From Synergistota bacterium (GTDB lineage: Bacteria; Synergistota; GBS-1): DNA of 64,000 nt. The notes below the pieces were generated by a model. It was not told the origin of the DNA. It did no database searches and was given only the letters and a program-made list of their open reading frames with translations. The translations under genes and the position numbers were made by a program. The DNA lies in assembly GCA_025060595.1 (NCBI GenBank), contig JANXBX010000009.1, positions 4,757 to 68,756 on the forward strand. The letters run 5' to 3'. Below, piece after piece: positions 28,154 through 37,917 of this stretch. Positions within the stretch are counted from its first letter, which is position 1. Each line of letters starts with the position of its first letter.

Positions 28154-30696
28154 AAATAGGCCTCAATATTAGCTAAGATTTCTTTTAATTTATTTAAATT
28201 CTTGCCACCGGCTTGAGCGTATCCTGGCTTACCACCGCCTCCCCCTCCAATTAAAACTCCTATGTTCCTAACAATTTTAGAGGCATCCCAACCGAGTTCC
28301 ACTAAATCTGGTGTAACCATAACTATTAAAATAGTCCTATCCTCATTCCCACTACCTAGAACAATTACACAGCTTTTAAATCGAGACTTAATCTCATCTC
28401 CAAGAATCCTAAGCTCAGAGACTTCTAAATCGTCAACAAAAGAGGAAAATACATTAACACCCTTTATTAATTTAGGAGAAATATTATCGATATAGAGTCT
28501 TCCTAATTCTATTCTCTTTTCTTTCAGAACCTTACTAAGCTCCTCTAATTCTTTTTCAAGAGAAATCACTTTGGATTTTTGCTCTTTTTCAAGAGATTTG
28601 ATATATTCGAAAGCAGCTTTTCCGCAAACAGCTTCTATCCTACGCAAATTAGCTCCTATACCTGTTTCAGAAATTATTTTAAAAATCCCTATTATACCTG
28701 TTCTGTCAAGATGGGTTCCTCCACAAAGCTCAAGACTATAATTCCCTATCTTTAAAACCCTGACCTTTTCTCCATATTTGCCTTCAAAAAGAGCCTTAGC
28801 ACCCATTCTTTTAGCTTCCTCAAGGTCCAGCCTGAGAACTTCTACCTTAATGTCTTCCCATATCTTTTCATTAACTATTCTTTCCACTTTCTCTAGCTCT
28901 TCATCTGTAAGGGGAGAAAAGTGAGAAAAATCGAAACGAAGTTTATCTGGAGCAACTAAAGATCCTGATTGTTTCACATGAGGACCTAAGACATCATGTA
29001 AAGCTTGATGAAGAAGATGAGTTGCTGTATGATGTTTCGCAGTTTCCCTTCTTAAGAGAGCATCCACTTCCACATTAATAATATCTCCTTCCCTTATGCT
29101 CCCTTTGATCGGAAAGACCTTATGTACTATTAATCCTTCTATAGGAGAATAAGTATCCTCTATTTTCCCCTCAAAGTTTAAAGAGAAAATTCGTCCTTTA
29201 TCCCCAACTTGTCCACCCTTTTCAGGATAACATGGGGTTCTATCTAATATAATTTCAAAAAACTCTTTCGATTCAATTACTCTTAAGACTTTTGCTTGGG
29301 ATTCAAGCTTATCATATCCAAGGAAAAAGGTTTCTCCAATTTCATCTTTAAACCCTCTATATACTTCTTCAGCCATCTTTTTCTTAATACTGCGTCTTGC
29401 TCTCTCCTTTTGCTCTTCCATAGCCTTCAGGAACCCTTCTTCATCTACATCAAGTTCATATTCACGAGCCATTTCTTTTGTGAGCTCATAAGGGAAGCCG
29501 TAAGTGTCATAAAGCTTAAAAACATCTTCACCTGCTAATATACCAGTATTATTAGACTTAGCTTTTGAGACCATCTCTTCAAACAAGCTAAGCCCATAAG
29601 ATAGCGTGTTTCTAAATCTTTCCTCTTCTAACAAAATAACTTCTGAGACCAAGCGATGGTTTTCAGTTATTTCTGGATAATCCTTACCCATCATTTCTAC
29701 AACTTTAGAAACAAGTTCGTGAAGAAAAGGTTTTTCAAAGCCAAGTTTCAAACCACTTACAACAGCTCTGCGTAGTATTCTTCTTAACACATAACCTCTT
29801 CCTTCATTAGAAGGCATTATTCCATCAGATATCATAAAGGTAAGTGCCCTAATATGATCGGCTATGATTTTCATGGCTCTATCAGTTTCGATACTATCTC
29901 CATATTTAATTCCACATAGGCTTTCTGTCCTCTTTATGATAGGAAAAAGAAGATCTGTTTCAAAATCATTTTTAACACCCTGCATTACAGAAGCAAGCCT
30001 TTCTAATCCCATACCTGTATCTATATTTTTTTTAGGTAATGGTTCTAAAGTACCATCTTCCCTCCTGTTATACTGCATAAAGACAAGATTCCAGAGCTCA
30101 AGATATCTATCACAATTACACCCAACACCGCAAGTATCTTTACCACAACCAAATTCTTCTCCCTGATCTATTATGATTTCAGAACACGGTCCACACGGCC
30201 CCACAGGCCCAACTTTCCAAAAGTTATCTTCCTCTCCCATTCTTATTATTCTTTCTTCTGAAAGACCTACATGCCTATGCCAGATGTCGAAGGCTTCTTC
30301 GTCATCTTTATAAATAGTAACCCAAAGTCTTTCTTTAGGTAATTCCAAAACCTCTGTGACGAATTTCCATGCCCAATCTATAGCTTCTTTTTTAAAATAA
30401 TCTCCAAAAGAGAAATTCCCCAACATTTCAAAAAAAGTGTGATGTCTTGCTGTATATCCTACATTCTCTATATCGTTTGTCCTAACACACTTCTGACATG
30501 TAACAGCTCTATTAACAGGAGGAGCCTTTTCTCCAAGAAAGTAAGGCTTAAAGGGAACCATCCCAGCTATTGTAAGGAGTATTGTTGGATCATCAGGAAT
30601 TAAAGAAAAACTAGGATAAACTTTATGCCCCCGTTCTTCAAAAAAACTAAGAAATATCTTTCTTAGTTCTTGCCCACTATACTTCTTATTTCTCAA
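28150..30696 (-). CDS. alaS: Alanine--tRNA ligase
   Basis: 848 residues. The class II core begins after ELRKIFLSFFEERGH; later features are the editing-domain zinc motif HHTATHLLHQAL (about residue 555) with CGGTHL (about 655), and the C-Ala domain ending in GGGGGGKPGYAQAGG. It charges tRNA-Ala, one copy of which is encoded at the right end. The gene overlaps mtnA and ruvX by 4 bp each. Confidence 0.97.
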   Translation of the reverse strand: MRNKKYSGQELRKIFLSFFEERGHKVYPSFSLIPDDPTILLTIAGMVPFKPYFLGEKAPPVNRAVTCQKCVRTNDIENVGYTARHHTFFEMLGNFSFGDYFKKEAIDWAWKFVTEVLELPKERLWVTIYKDDEEAFDIWHRHVGLSEERIIRMGEEDNFWKVGPVGPCGPCSEIIIDQGEEFGCGKDTCGVGCNCDRYLELWNLVFMQYNRREDGTLEPLPKKNIDTGMGLERLASVMQGVKNDFETDLLFPIIKRTESLCGIKYGDSIETDRAMKIIADHIRALTFMISDGIMPSNEGRGYVLRRILRRAVVSGLKLGFEKPFLHELVSKVVEMMGKDYPEITENHRLVSEVILLEEERFRNTLSYGLSLFEEMVSKAKSNNTGILAGEDVFKLYDTYGFPYELTKEMAREYELDVDEEGFLKAMEEQKERARRSIKKKMAEEVYRGFKDEIGETFFLGYDKLESQAKVLRVIESKEFFEIILDRTPCYPEKGGQVGDKGRIFSLNFEGKIEDTYSPIEGLIVHKVFPIKGSIREGDIINVEVDALLRRETAKHHTATHLLHQALHDVLGPHVKQSGSLVAPDKLRFDFSHFSPLTDEELEKVERIVNEKIWEDIKVEVLRLDLEEAKRMGAKALFEGKYGEKVRVLKIGNYSLELCGGTHLDRTGIIGIFKIISETGIGANLRRIEAVCGKAAFEYIKSLEKEQKSKVISLEKELEELSKVLKEKRIELGRLYIDNISPKLIKGVNVFSSFVDDLEVSELRILGDEIKSRFKSCVIVLGSGNEDRTILIVMVTPDLVELGWDASKIVRNIGVLIGGGGGGKPGYAQAGGKNLNKLKEILANIEAYL

Positions 30697-31706
30697 AAAA
30701 TTCTCCCTCCCTTAACAACTTCATAAAGTTTTCCTTCAAATGGAGGTTTTATAATTCCTTTTTCAGTTATTATAGCGCTTATGAGATTTGCTGGTGTGAT
30801 ATCAAAAGCAGGATTATAAGCTTTGATCTCAACAGGAGCAATTTTAACGCCATTTATTTCTTTAACTTCCCTTGGATCTCTTTCTTCTATAGGAATATAC
30901 TTTCCACAACAAACCTTCATATCTATTGTGGAAGTAGGAGCAGCAACGTAAAAAGGAATACCATGAAATTTTGCTAAAACTGCTAAGGAATATGTACCTA
31001 TTTTATTAGCTACATCCCCATTAGAAGCTATTCTATCAGCTCCAACTATGATTAAGTCTATCTCTTCTCTAGACATAAGGTATCCAGCCATATTGTCAGT
31101 TATAAGAGTCACATCTATACCATCCATCATTAGTTCCCAAGTAGTCAGTCTAGCTCCTTGAAGAACTGGTCTTGTTTCGCTAACAAAGACTTTAACCTTT
31201 TTCCCTTGACGATAGGCCATTCTTATAACTCCAAGCGCTGTTCCTAATCCCCCTGTAGCAAGAGCACCGGCATTACAATGTGTTAAAATTCTCGCACTGT
31301 CTGGTACAAGCGTAGCTCCATGATTTCCCATAATTTCATTAGCTTTTACATCTTCGTCGTGAATGGCTTTTGCTTCTTCAAGAATTTCCTCCCAGGAAGA
31401 AGCTTGTAACGCTTTTCTCTTAATTCTTTCAAGAGCCCAGAAAAGATTGACAGCAGTTGGTCGAGTTTCAGAAAGAACTCTCACTATGTTATCCAAATCT
31501 TTGAGGGAATGCTTTTTCAACCCTAAAGCAACACCATAAGCTGCAGCTATACCTATTGCAGGAGCTCCTCTTACTACCATCTCTTTTATAGCTTTAGCAA
31601 CATCTTCATAATCCTCACACTTTATATATTCTATTACATGAGGAAGCAACTTTTGATTAAGTATATATAAGGAATTATTCTCCCACTTTAAAGCAGGTGG
31701 AACCAA
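30693..31706 (-). CDS. mtnA: S-methyl-5-thioribose-1-phosphate isomerase MtnA
   Basis: 337 residues. RGAPAIGIAAAYG, the catalytic Cys in THCNAGALATGG near residue 159, and the catalytic Asp in VGADRIASNGDVANKIGT near 240 are all present, and ITPANLISAIITEKGI closes the protein. It converts methylthioribose-1-phosphate, made by MtnP at 8.2-9.0 kb, to methylthioribulose-1-phosphate. Later salvage enzymes are not in the window. eIF2B-alpha-like homologues are excluded by the MtnA signature. Confidence 0.96.
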   Translation of the reverse strand: MVPPALKWENNSLYILNQKLLPHVIEYIKCEDYEDVAKAIKEMVVRGAPAIGIAAAYGVALGLKKHSLKDLDNIVRVLSETRPTAVNLFWALERIKRKALQASSWEEILEEAKAIHDEDVKANEIMGNHGATLVPDSARILTHCNAGALATGGLGTALGVIRMAYRQGKKVKVFVSETRPVLQGARLTTWELMMDGIDVTLITDNMAGYLMSREEIDLIIVGADRIASNGDVANKIGTYSLAVLAKFHGIPFYVAAPTSTIDMKVCCGKYIPIEERDPREVKEINGVKIAPVEIKAYNPAFDITPANLISAIITEKGIIKPPFEGKLYEVVKGGRIF

Positions 31707-31711
31707 AGTTT

Positions 31712-32662
31712 TTACACCTCCTTTAGTGCGTCAACCACATGAAATGTTAAAAGCCTCCTATTACCAGAAAGAAGCCAATCCACATTAATTTCGCAAGAAA
31801 TTTCCTTTTTAAATTTACCTTGTTCTAAATCTCTTTTTGAGCTATCAACAAGATAAATAGACGGATTAGCCTTTACCCTTAAAATATATTTACCTTCTAA
31901 GAAGATAACTTCATCTATTTCCTTTATAGACAATAATTCTTTCCTTAAAGCTTCCTTAGCTTCCTTCGGCAAAGAAGGACTTACATTAACAAGTGCTATG
32001 TTTTTACTTAAAGGTCCTATTATTTTAACATTAGCAAAATCAAATTGGATATTCCTATCTCTTAAAAAGCTTAGAAGGAGATCATTGGTTAAGCAAACTG
32101 CTACTCCGTGGTAATTTGGAACAACAAGAGGCTTCCATAAGTGTTTCACTTTACACCCTTCTCTTAAAACTCCTTCTCCTATTCTATAATACCTTACACC
32201 AAGCTCTTCTGCAAAGCCTTTTATTTCAGATTTGCTTAAGTTCAAAAGCGGTGCGTATATATCCTTAAAGCGTTTAACTCCTATTCTACTCCAGCTATCT
32301 GTCAGATTCGCTCCAGTAACTATTATACTGCCAGGAAACCTTTCTCTTATTATAGCGAGCTTTGTCCTAACACACCGATTGCAAGCTTGTCCTCTTTTAT
32401 GAACACTTTCGAAGATCTCTTTAGCATTTATAAAAAAATGTTTAACTCCTGTATCATCTGCCACCATTTTTGCAGATACTTTTGAAATATCATAAGTATA
32501 GATGCCGTAATCTAAAGTAACAGCCTTTATCTTATCTTTAGGAAGAGCTTTTGAAACTAAATGGAGAGCTAATGAACTGTCCATCCCTCCAGAAAGAGCA
32601 ACAACAACTTCACATCCATTTAAGGTTTCCTTTACCTCATGAATTAACCTCTCTACGCTCAA
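31712..32662 (-). CDS. PP-loop ATP pyrophosphatase protein of unknown substrate
   Basis: 316 residues starting at TTG 32662. The PP-loop SGGMDSSLAL lies at residues 24-33, so an adenylation reaction is expected. A CxxC pair (Cys94, Cys97 in QACNRCVRTKL) could bind zinc or carry sulfur, and the N-type ATPase domain ends near 190. The last 120 residues form a separate domain with no motif I recognise. It resembles LarE/TtuA/ExsB-type proteins without matching any clearly. It overlaps ttcA by 26 bp, so a tRNA or cofactor thiolation role is a reasonable guess only. Confidence 0.75.
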   Translation of the reverse strand: MSVERLIHEVKETLNGCEVVVALSGGMDSSLALHLVSKALPKDKIKAVTLDYGIYTYDISKVSAKMVADDTGVKHFFINAKEIFESVHKRGQACNRCVRTKLAIIRERFPGSIIVTGANLTDSWSRIGVKRFKDIYAPLLNLSKSEIKGFAEELGVRYYRIGEGVLREGCKVKHLWKPLVVPNYHGVAVCLTNDLLLSFLRDRNIQFDFANVKIIGPLSKNIALVNVSPSLPKEAKEALRKELLSIKEIDEVIFLEGKYILRVKANPSIYLVDSSKRDLEQGKFKKEISCEINVDWLLSGNRRLLTFHVVDALKEV

Positions 32663-33404
32663 GCGGCTCTAACAATCCTCCCTTCCTCAAAGCATTGAGT
32701 ATACAACTCTTAACATTAGGATTTAGTTTTTCAAGCTCTTCGAGAACCTTTTTCATTTTAACTCTATAGTTTAAGTTAGCATAAGGACACCCACTTTCAA
32801 CTAAGGGGAGTTTCATTTCTTTGTGGTACAAAGCTATTACATCCTCTCTTATATAAGAAAGAGGCCTTATTATAATGAACTTTCCGCATTCAGATCTGAC
32901 CCACGGTCTACTGGTTTCAAGAGAACCTGCAAAAAATAAGCTTAACATAAAAGCTGTAACAAGGTCATCAAGATGGTGCCCCAAAGCTATCTTATTACAA
33001 CCTGCTTTTTCAGCAAGTTCATATAGGATCTTCCTGCGCATAGAACTACACAAAGAGCAAGGATCTTTTTCCTTTTTAATTTCAAGAATTTTTGCTATCT
33101 CCGTTTCTACATAGAAAAAAGGTATCTCCCTTTCTTTACAAAATTTTTCTATTAGTTCTGGATTAAACCCCTCCCAACCTATGTTCACTGTAAGACAACA
33201 AAGTTCAAATTTTATCGGAGCAAATTTAAGAAGTTTCCAAAGAAGATCTAAAAGAACAAAGCTATCTTTTCCGCCAGAAACAGCAACTCCCACTCTTTCA
33301 CCATCAAGAATCATTTTATAATCATCCATAGCTTGTCCTAACGGTCTCCAAAGATCATACCTATATCTTAGTCTACCTAAGCATTCTTTTTTATATCTGT
33401 TCAT
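32637..33404 (-). CDS. ttcA: TtcA-family tRNA 2-thiocytidine biosynthesis protein
   Basis: 255 residues. The PP-loop [10 protein letters not shown] starts at 43, the CxxC of the Fe-S site is at 116-119 ([10 protein letters not shown]), followed by [12 protein letters not shown] and a third cysteine in ESGCPYAN. This is the TtcA layout: a [4Fe-4S] enzyme that thiolates C32 of several tRNAs. The archaeal-type Ncs6/TtuA group is a possible alternative, but it would normally show extra zinc-finger cysteines at both ends. It overlaps nusB by 4 bp and the second PP-loop gene by 26 bp. Confidence 0.88.
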   Translation of the reverse strand: MNRYKKECLGRLRYRYDLWRPLGQAMDDYKMILDGERVGVAVSGGKDSFVLLDLLWKLLKFAPIKFELCCLTVNIGWEGFNPELIEKFCKEREIPFFYVETEIAKILEIKKEKDPCSLCSSMRRKILYELAEKAGCNKIALGHHLDDLVTAFMLSLFFAGSLETSRPWVRSECGKFIIIRPLSYIREDVIALYHKEMKLPLVESGCPYANLNYRVKMKKVLEELEKLNPNVKSCILNALRKGGLLEPLERREVNS

Positions 33405-33811
33405 TCTAAACCCTCTTCACGAACTATTTTAGCCAAAACTCCATTTATAAACTTACCTGATTCTTCGGTTCCATATTTTTTAGCAAGCTCTACAGCTTCA
33501 TTTATAGCAACAGAAAGTGGAACATCCTCCCTTCGTCTAAGAATTTCATAAATGGCTATCCTCAATATGTTTCTATCAACGGAAGCCATCCTATCTATTT
33601 TCCATCCAACAGTATGCTTTTCTATAAGCTGATCTATCTCCGCTTTCAAATCAAGGACTCCTTTAACTATCTCTTCTGTAAAAGTTTTTACCTCTGGAAG
33701 CTCCAAATCTAAAGGAAGTCCTTTTAGCGCCTTATCATAGGTTAAATTAGACCTAAAGTCGAACTGAAAGAGTATTTGTAGGGCCAATTCTCTCCCTCTT
33801 CTTCTTTTCAA
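33401..33811 (-). CDS. nusB: Transcription antitermination factor NusB
   Basis: 136 residues, all helical. [16 protein letters not shown] at the N-terminus, then [19 protein letters not shown] and [27 protein letters not shown], which are the classic NusB segments. It binds boxA RNA with S10 in rRNA antitermination. The neighbours Asp23 and the CD1247-like gene repeat a Firmicutes order. Confidence 0.96.
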   Translation of the reverse strand: MKRRRGRELALQILFQFDFRSNLTYDKALKGLPLDLELPEVKTFTEEIVKGVLDLKAEIDQLIEKHTVGWKIDRMASVDRNILRIAIYEILRRREDVPLSVAINEAVELAKKYGTEESGKFINGVLAKIVREEGLE

Positions 33812-33820
33812 TGTTCTTTT

Positions 33821-34210
33821 TTATACCTCCCCTTCTCTTTCCTCCTCTTTCTTACCAAGGTGAATACCCTGAACAGTAACATTCACTTCCCTAACCTTAT
33901 AACCTGTCATTTCCTCAATGGTATTTTTGATTTTTTCCTGAACTTCTAAAACTAGATTAGGTATTCTCATACCATATTCAACAGTTAATGATAAATCAAC
34001 ACTCACCTCTCCTTCTTCCACTTCCACTTTAACGCCACGTGGCGCTGGTCTTTTGCCAAACTTCTCAGCAAGCTCTTCTATAAAGCTACCACCCGTAGCC
34101 GGTTTTATCCCTCTTACTTCTGCTAATGCCATAGCAACGATAGTAGCTATAACATCCTCATTTATCTTAATCTCTCCTCTGATCTCATGGGGTTTGTTTT
34201 CCATTTCCAC
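33821..34210 (-). CDS. Asp23/Gls24 family protein
   Basis: About 129 residues. EIRGEIKINEDVIATIVAMALAEV at the start and VDLSLTVEYGMRIPNLV with VREVNVTVQGI at the end match the Asp23 (YqhY/YloU) fold. These proteins are cytosolic or membrane-associated and linked to envelope or lipid homeostasis in Firmicutes. The start is uncertain: GTG at 34219, GTG at 34210 (9 bp from AGAGAGG, chosen here) or ATG at 34204. It overlaps the upstream zinc-ribbon gene by about 26 bp. Confidence 0.9.
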   Translation of the reverse strand: MEMENKPHEIRGEIKINEDVIATIVAMALAEVRGIKPATGGSFIEELAEKFGKRPAPRGVKVEVEEGEVSVDLSLTVEYGMRIPNLVLEVQEKIKNTIEEMTGYKVREVNVTVQGIHLGKKEEEREGEV

Positions 34211-34577
34211 TTTCTTCACCCTCTCTAAAAATTACCACCTTACCGCAAACAGGACATCTTACTTCTTCTTCGGAGTAAAGCTCCTCTGCAGGAACAAAAA
34301 ACATCTCTCCACAATTAGAACACTCTAACTCCTCAAATTCCTCCTCTAAAGTTTCTTCTTTTCCTAAAACTTCCCTCTCTAAATTTGCTAAATCATCATC
34401 AATAGATTCCACATACTCCTCAAGATCAAGTTGGTTTTTCTCAAGTTCCTCAACTGTGAAAGCCATCTCATCCAAGGCATCTACTATCAATTCTATAACT
34501 TCTGCAAAATTTTTCTCATTTACTCCTCCTCCTTTAATAAAACCCTTAATATAAGCTACCTTTTCTTTTAAAGACAT
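34185..34577 (-). CDS. CD1247-like N-terminal domain, zinc-ribbon protein
   Basis: 130 residues. The N-terminal helix set KVAYIKGFIKG and the acidic coiled coil (about residues 40-85) are followed by a zinc ribbon with CSNCG and CPVCG (about 90-115). This layout matches the CD1247-type proteins found between pepQ/efp and Asp23 genes in Clostridia. No function is known to me. The gene overlaps pepQ by 10 bp and Asp23 by about 26 bp. Confidence 0.8.
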   Translation of the reverse strand: MSLKEKVAYIKGFIKGGGVNEKNFAEVIELIVDALDEMAFTVEELEKNQLDLEEYVESIDDDLANLEREVLGKEETLEEEFEELECSNCGEMFFVPAEELYSEEEVRCPVCGKVVIFREGEESGNGKQTP

Positions 34578-35629
34578 AAAACTCCCTCCTTTGATATTGG
34601 CGTTAAAATTTCTACTGCTCCTTTTCTAATCACTATAGTATCTTCTATACGGATCCCAAACTCACCTCTCAAGTATACACCAGGTTCTATAGTTATTACC
34701 ATTCCTTCCTCTAAAACTTCTTCACTATTTAATGAAAGTTTCGGCATTTCATGAATCTCAAGCCCAACCCCATGCCCCAAAGAATGTTTGAAAAACTCCT
34801 TCCAGCTTCCAAGTAGTTTCAGAGAAAGCTCATATAATTTCTTAGCCTCCATGCCAACTTTAATACTTCTAAGAACCTCTTCCTGAACTTCTTTAACAAG
34901 TTTATAGATTTCCATAAGTTTAGTAGGGACTTTTCCTAACAAAAGCGTCCTTGTTACATCTACATTATAGCCATCGTATGTAACACCGTAGTCGCAAATA
35001 ATACAATCTCCCACATTTAAGGTTTTTAGTGAAGGACGAGAATGAGGCTTAGCGGCATTTTCATTAGCAGCTATGATAAATGGAAAAGCTCTATCTTCAC
35101 CACCTATACTTTTAAGGAAAGCTTCTAGTTGAATCTCTATCTCTCTTTCTGAAATACCTGGTTTTAACTTCTCCAATAGCCATTCATATCCTCTTGAAAC
35201 TATTTCTCCAGCCTTGCGAATTTTTTCTATCTCCTCATCACTTTTAATTTTTCTTAATTCTTCTATTCCGCTTGGAATAGGACAAACCCCGAAACTTGAA
35301 CTAATTTTTTCAAAGAATTCATAACTAACAAATCTTGACTCGATTGCAACTTTTTTGACAGCCCTTTTCTTAAGCCTATCTATAACGAAATCTAAAAGGG
35401 AAAAGCTGTTAGGGACTTCATAAACTTTACAATCTCTTATAGATTCTTTTTCTGCATCTTCTAAACATCTAAAGTCTGTAAAAAGTTCTATAGAATCCTC
35501 CATCAATAGTACTAAAGCTGCTTCTCCTCTATAACCAGTTAGATACCTTATATTTACCGGTTTAGATATAATATATGCCTCGCAACCTTTTAAGGCAGCT
35601 ATATTAAAAGCCTTTTGCCATCTCTTCAC
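34568..35629 (-). CDS. pepQ: Xaa-Pro aminopeptidase/dipeptidase (M24 family, PepQ-like)
   Basis: 353 residues. Creatinase-like N-terminal domain, then the pita-bread catalytic domain with the five metal ligands: two Asp in CDYGVTYDGYNVDVTRT, His in HSLGHGVGLEIHE, Glu in ITIEPGVYL and Glu in GIRIEDT. It trims peptides with proline in position two. It overlaps pilC by 4 bp at the end of the pilus block, so the pilus genes and the housekeeping genes downstream probably share a transcript. Confidence 0.94.
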   Translation of the reverse strand: MKRWQKAFNIAALKGCEAYIISKPVNIRYLTGYRGEAALVLLMEDSIELFTDFRCLEDAEKESIRDCKVYEVPNSFSLLDFVIDRLKKRAVKKVAIESRFVSYEFFEKISSSFGVCPIPSGIEELRKIKSDEEIEKIRKAGEIVSRGYEWLLEKLKPGISEREIEIQLEAFLKSIGGEDRAFPFIIAANENAAKPHSRPSLKTLNVGDCIICDYGVTYDGYNVDVTRTLLLGKVPTKLMEIYKLVKEVQEEVLRSIKVGMEAKKLYELSLKLLGSWKEFFKHSLGHGVGLEIHEMPKLSLNSEEVLEEGMVITIEPGVYLRGEFGIRIEDTIVIRKGAVEILTPISKEGVLCL

Positions 35630-36846
35630 CTTGAGAGTCCCCCAATAAGCTGAAATAATGGCATAAATACAGAAATAGCTATAAAACCAACAACTAAACC
35701 AATAAAAACTACGAGAACCGGTTCTATCAAAGAGGATATTCCCTTTATATCGTTGTCTATTTCCTCATCATAGAAGTCAGCTACTTTATGGAGCATTTCG
35801 TCGAGGTTACCTGTTTCCTCCCCCACTGCCATCATATGAGTTAGCATTGGAGGGAAAATACCAGTTACTAATATAGATTCGGCCAAGCTCTGTCCCTCTT
35901 GGACTCTATCTTTAGCTGAAGCCACAGCTTTACTTATAACTTTATTTCCAACAACCTTAGAAACCATTTCAATAGAATCAAGCACTGGAACCGCTGCTGC
36001 ACTTAAAACAGCTAGGGTTCTTGAAAACCTAACCATTGCAACTTTGTAAGTTAATTTACCAATTATGGGTAACTTAAGTTTAATATTATCAATAAAAAAA
36101 GAGGTTTTTTCATGTCTCTTAAGAAGTTTTACCAATATCCACAAAAAAAGCGGAATAAGTAAAAGCTTATAGTAATTGAACTCTAACCAATGAGTAAAAG
36201 ACATAAGAATTCTAGTAGGAGCAGGAAGTGGAACACCAATGCTTTCGAGTATAGATACAAACCTAGGTACTATAAAAGTTACAAGCATAAAGATTATGAT
36301 TATAGCTAATGACAGAACAAAAACAGGATATCGCATTGCAGTTTTAATACGCATGGTTAAAGCACTTTCTCTTTCCAAGTGAGAAGCTAATCTTTCTAAA
36401 ACTTCATCTAGCACACCACCCGCTTCTCCAGCTTTAATTAAATTAACATAAAGTTCATCAAAAAGCTCTTCGTGTTTAGACATCGCTTCAGCAAGAAAGC
36501 TGCCTTCTTCCACATCTCTTTTTATGAACCGCAAAGCCATTCTTAGATTTCGATTAGCTGTTTGTTGAGATAATATATCCAACGCTGCTACCACGGTCAT
36601 GCCAGCTTTTATCATCGTTGAAAGTTGTCTACTTAAGATAGCAATGTCTCTTATAGATACACGCCTTGAAACAAAAGTCTTTCTCTTCGTAACATCAGAA
36701 GAAGCCCTCTTTTCTTCTTTTATATATATTGGAAATAAACCTTCTTCCCTTAACTTATAATAAAGAGTTTTTTCATCTTCTGTTTCTCTTCTTCCCTCAA
36801 CTATTTCTCCTTTAAAACTTTTAGCTCTATAAAAATAAAGAGGCAC
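35626..36846 (-). CDS. pilC: Type IV pilus inner-membrane platform protein PilC
   Basis: 406 residues. The N-terminal PLYFYRAKSFKGEIVEG and two T2SF domains (about 65-190 and 270-395) are typical, with membrane helices near 170-195, 220-240 and 375-400. PilC is the platform on which PilB and PilT drive pilus assembly and retraction. It ends the pilus block, immediately after pilT. Confidence 0.95.
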   Translation of the reverse strand: MPLYFYRAKSFKGEIVEGRRETEDEKTLYYKLREEGLFPIYIKEEKRASSDVTKRKTFVSRRVSIRDIAILSRQLSTMIKAGMTVVAALDILSQQTANRNLRMALRFIKRDVEEGSFLAEAMSKHEELFDELYVNLIKAGEAGGVLDEVLERLASHLERESALTMRIKTAMRYPVFVLSLAIIIIFMLVTFIVPRFVSILESIGVPLPAPTRILMSFTHWLEFNYYKLLLIPLFLWILVKLLKRHEKTSFFIDNIKLKLPIIGKLTYKVAMVRFSRTLAVLSAAAVPVLDSIEMVSKVVGNKVISKAVASAKDRVQEGQSLAESILVTGIFPPMLTHMMAVGEETGNLDEMLHKVADFYDEEIDNDIKGISSLIEPVLVVFIGLVVGFIAISVFMPLFQLIGGLSR

Positions 36847-36858
36847 TTTTAATCACCT

Positions 36859-37917
36859 TTATATGCTTATTAATTTTTCAAGGATATCTGGATTATGAGC
36901 AAATTCCATAGCTATCTCTTTTTCTATTAAACCGCTTTTATAGAGCTTTGCTATAGCTTGATCCATAGTTTGCATTCCAAACTTAGCTCCTGTTTGAATA
37001 ACAGAATATATCTGAGCAATTTTCCCTTCTCTTATTAGATTTCTTACAGCTGGAGTTGCTATCATAACTTCGGCAGCTACTATCCGACCTCCTCCTTTTT
37101 TAGGAAGAAGTTGTTGTGAGATGATTCCTTGAATGACATTAGCAAGTTGCACTCTTACCTGATTCTGCTGATGAGCCGGAAAAACATCTATTATCCTATC
37201 TATAGTTTGAGGAGTATCAGGAGTATGAAGAGTAGTCATAACAAGATGACCCGTTTCCGCAGCTGTTATAGCTATGGAAATCGTCTCAAGATCTCTCATT
37301 TCGCCAATTAGTATAACATCAGGATCTTGTCTCAAAGCATGTCTAAGAGCAGAAGCAAAACTTTGACTATCTACTCCTACCTCTCTTTGAACTATAAGGC
37401 TTTTTTTGTGCTTATGAACATATTCTATAGGGTCTTCTATGGTTATTATTTTACGAGAAGTATTCTCGTTTATATAATCTATCATAGCAGCTAAAGTGGT
37501 GTTTTTCCCACTACCAGTAGGACCGGTCACGAGTACTAATCCCCTAAGCTTCATAGCTAAATCTTTAAGTATTAGAGGAAGCTTTAACTCTTCTATGGTT
37601 CTTATTCTATTAGGAATCAACCTTATAGATGCGCCTGGTGCTCCTCTATGGTAAAATAAGTTTACACGGTAACGAGCCTTATCCTTTATTTCATAAGCAA
37701 AATCAAGTTCTTTGTTTTCTTCAAATAGTTTCCTTTTAAAAGGATCTAATATTTCAGTTATAAGTCTTTCGATTTCCTCTGAGGAAAGCTTATTCCATTC
37801 CCTAACCGGCTGAAGTCTACCATGTATTCTATAAACAGGCTCTATACCTAAAGCTAGATGCAGATCAGAAGCATCAAGTTCTATCATCTTCAACATGAGA
37901 TCTACAAGACTACTCAT
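36859..37917 (-). CDS. pilT: Type IV pilus retraction ATPase PilT (Walker A with Asn)
   Basis: 352 residues. PAS-like N-terminal domain and RecA-type core with Walker A GPTGSGKNTT (132-141), the Asp box IEDPIEYVH, Walker B QDPDVILIGEMRD, the His box ETGHLVMTTLHT, and the retraction motif AVRNLIREGK. The residue after the Walker lysine is Asn139, where Ser or Thr is required for Mg binding in nearly all P-loop ATPases. All other motifs are intact. It starts on the pilB stop (TGATG). Confidence 0.94.
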   Translation of the reverse strand: MSSLVDLMLKMIELDASDLHLALGIEPVYRIHGRLQPVREWNKLSSEEIERLITEILDPFKRKLFEENKELDFAYEIKDKARYRVNLFYHRGAPGASIRLIPNRIRTIEELKLPLILKDLAMKLRGLVLVTGPTGSGKNTTLAAMIDYINENTSRKIITIEDPIEYVHKHKKSLIVQREVGVDSQSFASALRHALRQDPDVILIGEMRDLETISIAITAAETGHLVMTTLHTPDTPQTIDRIIDVFPAHQQNQVRVQLANVIQGIISQQLLPKKGGGRIVAAEVMIATPAVRNLIREGKIAQIYSVIQTGAKFGMQTMDQAIAKLYKSGLIEKEIAMEFAHNPDILEKLISI

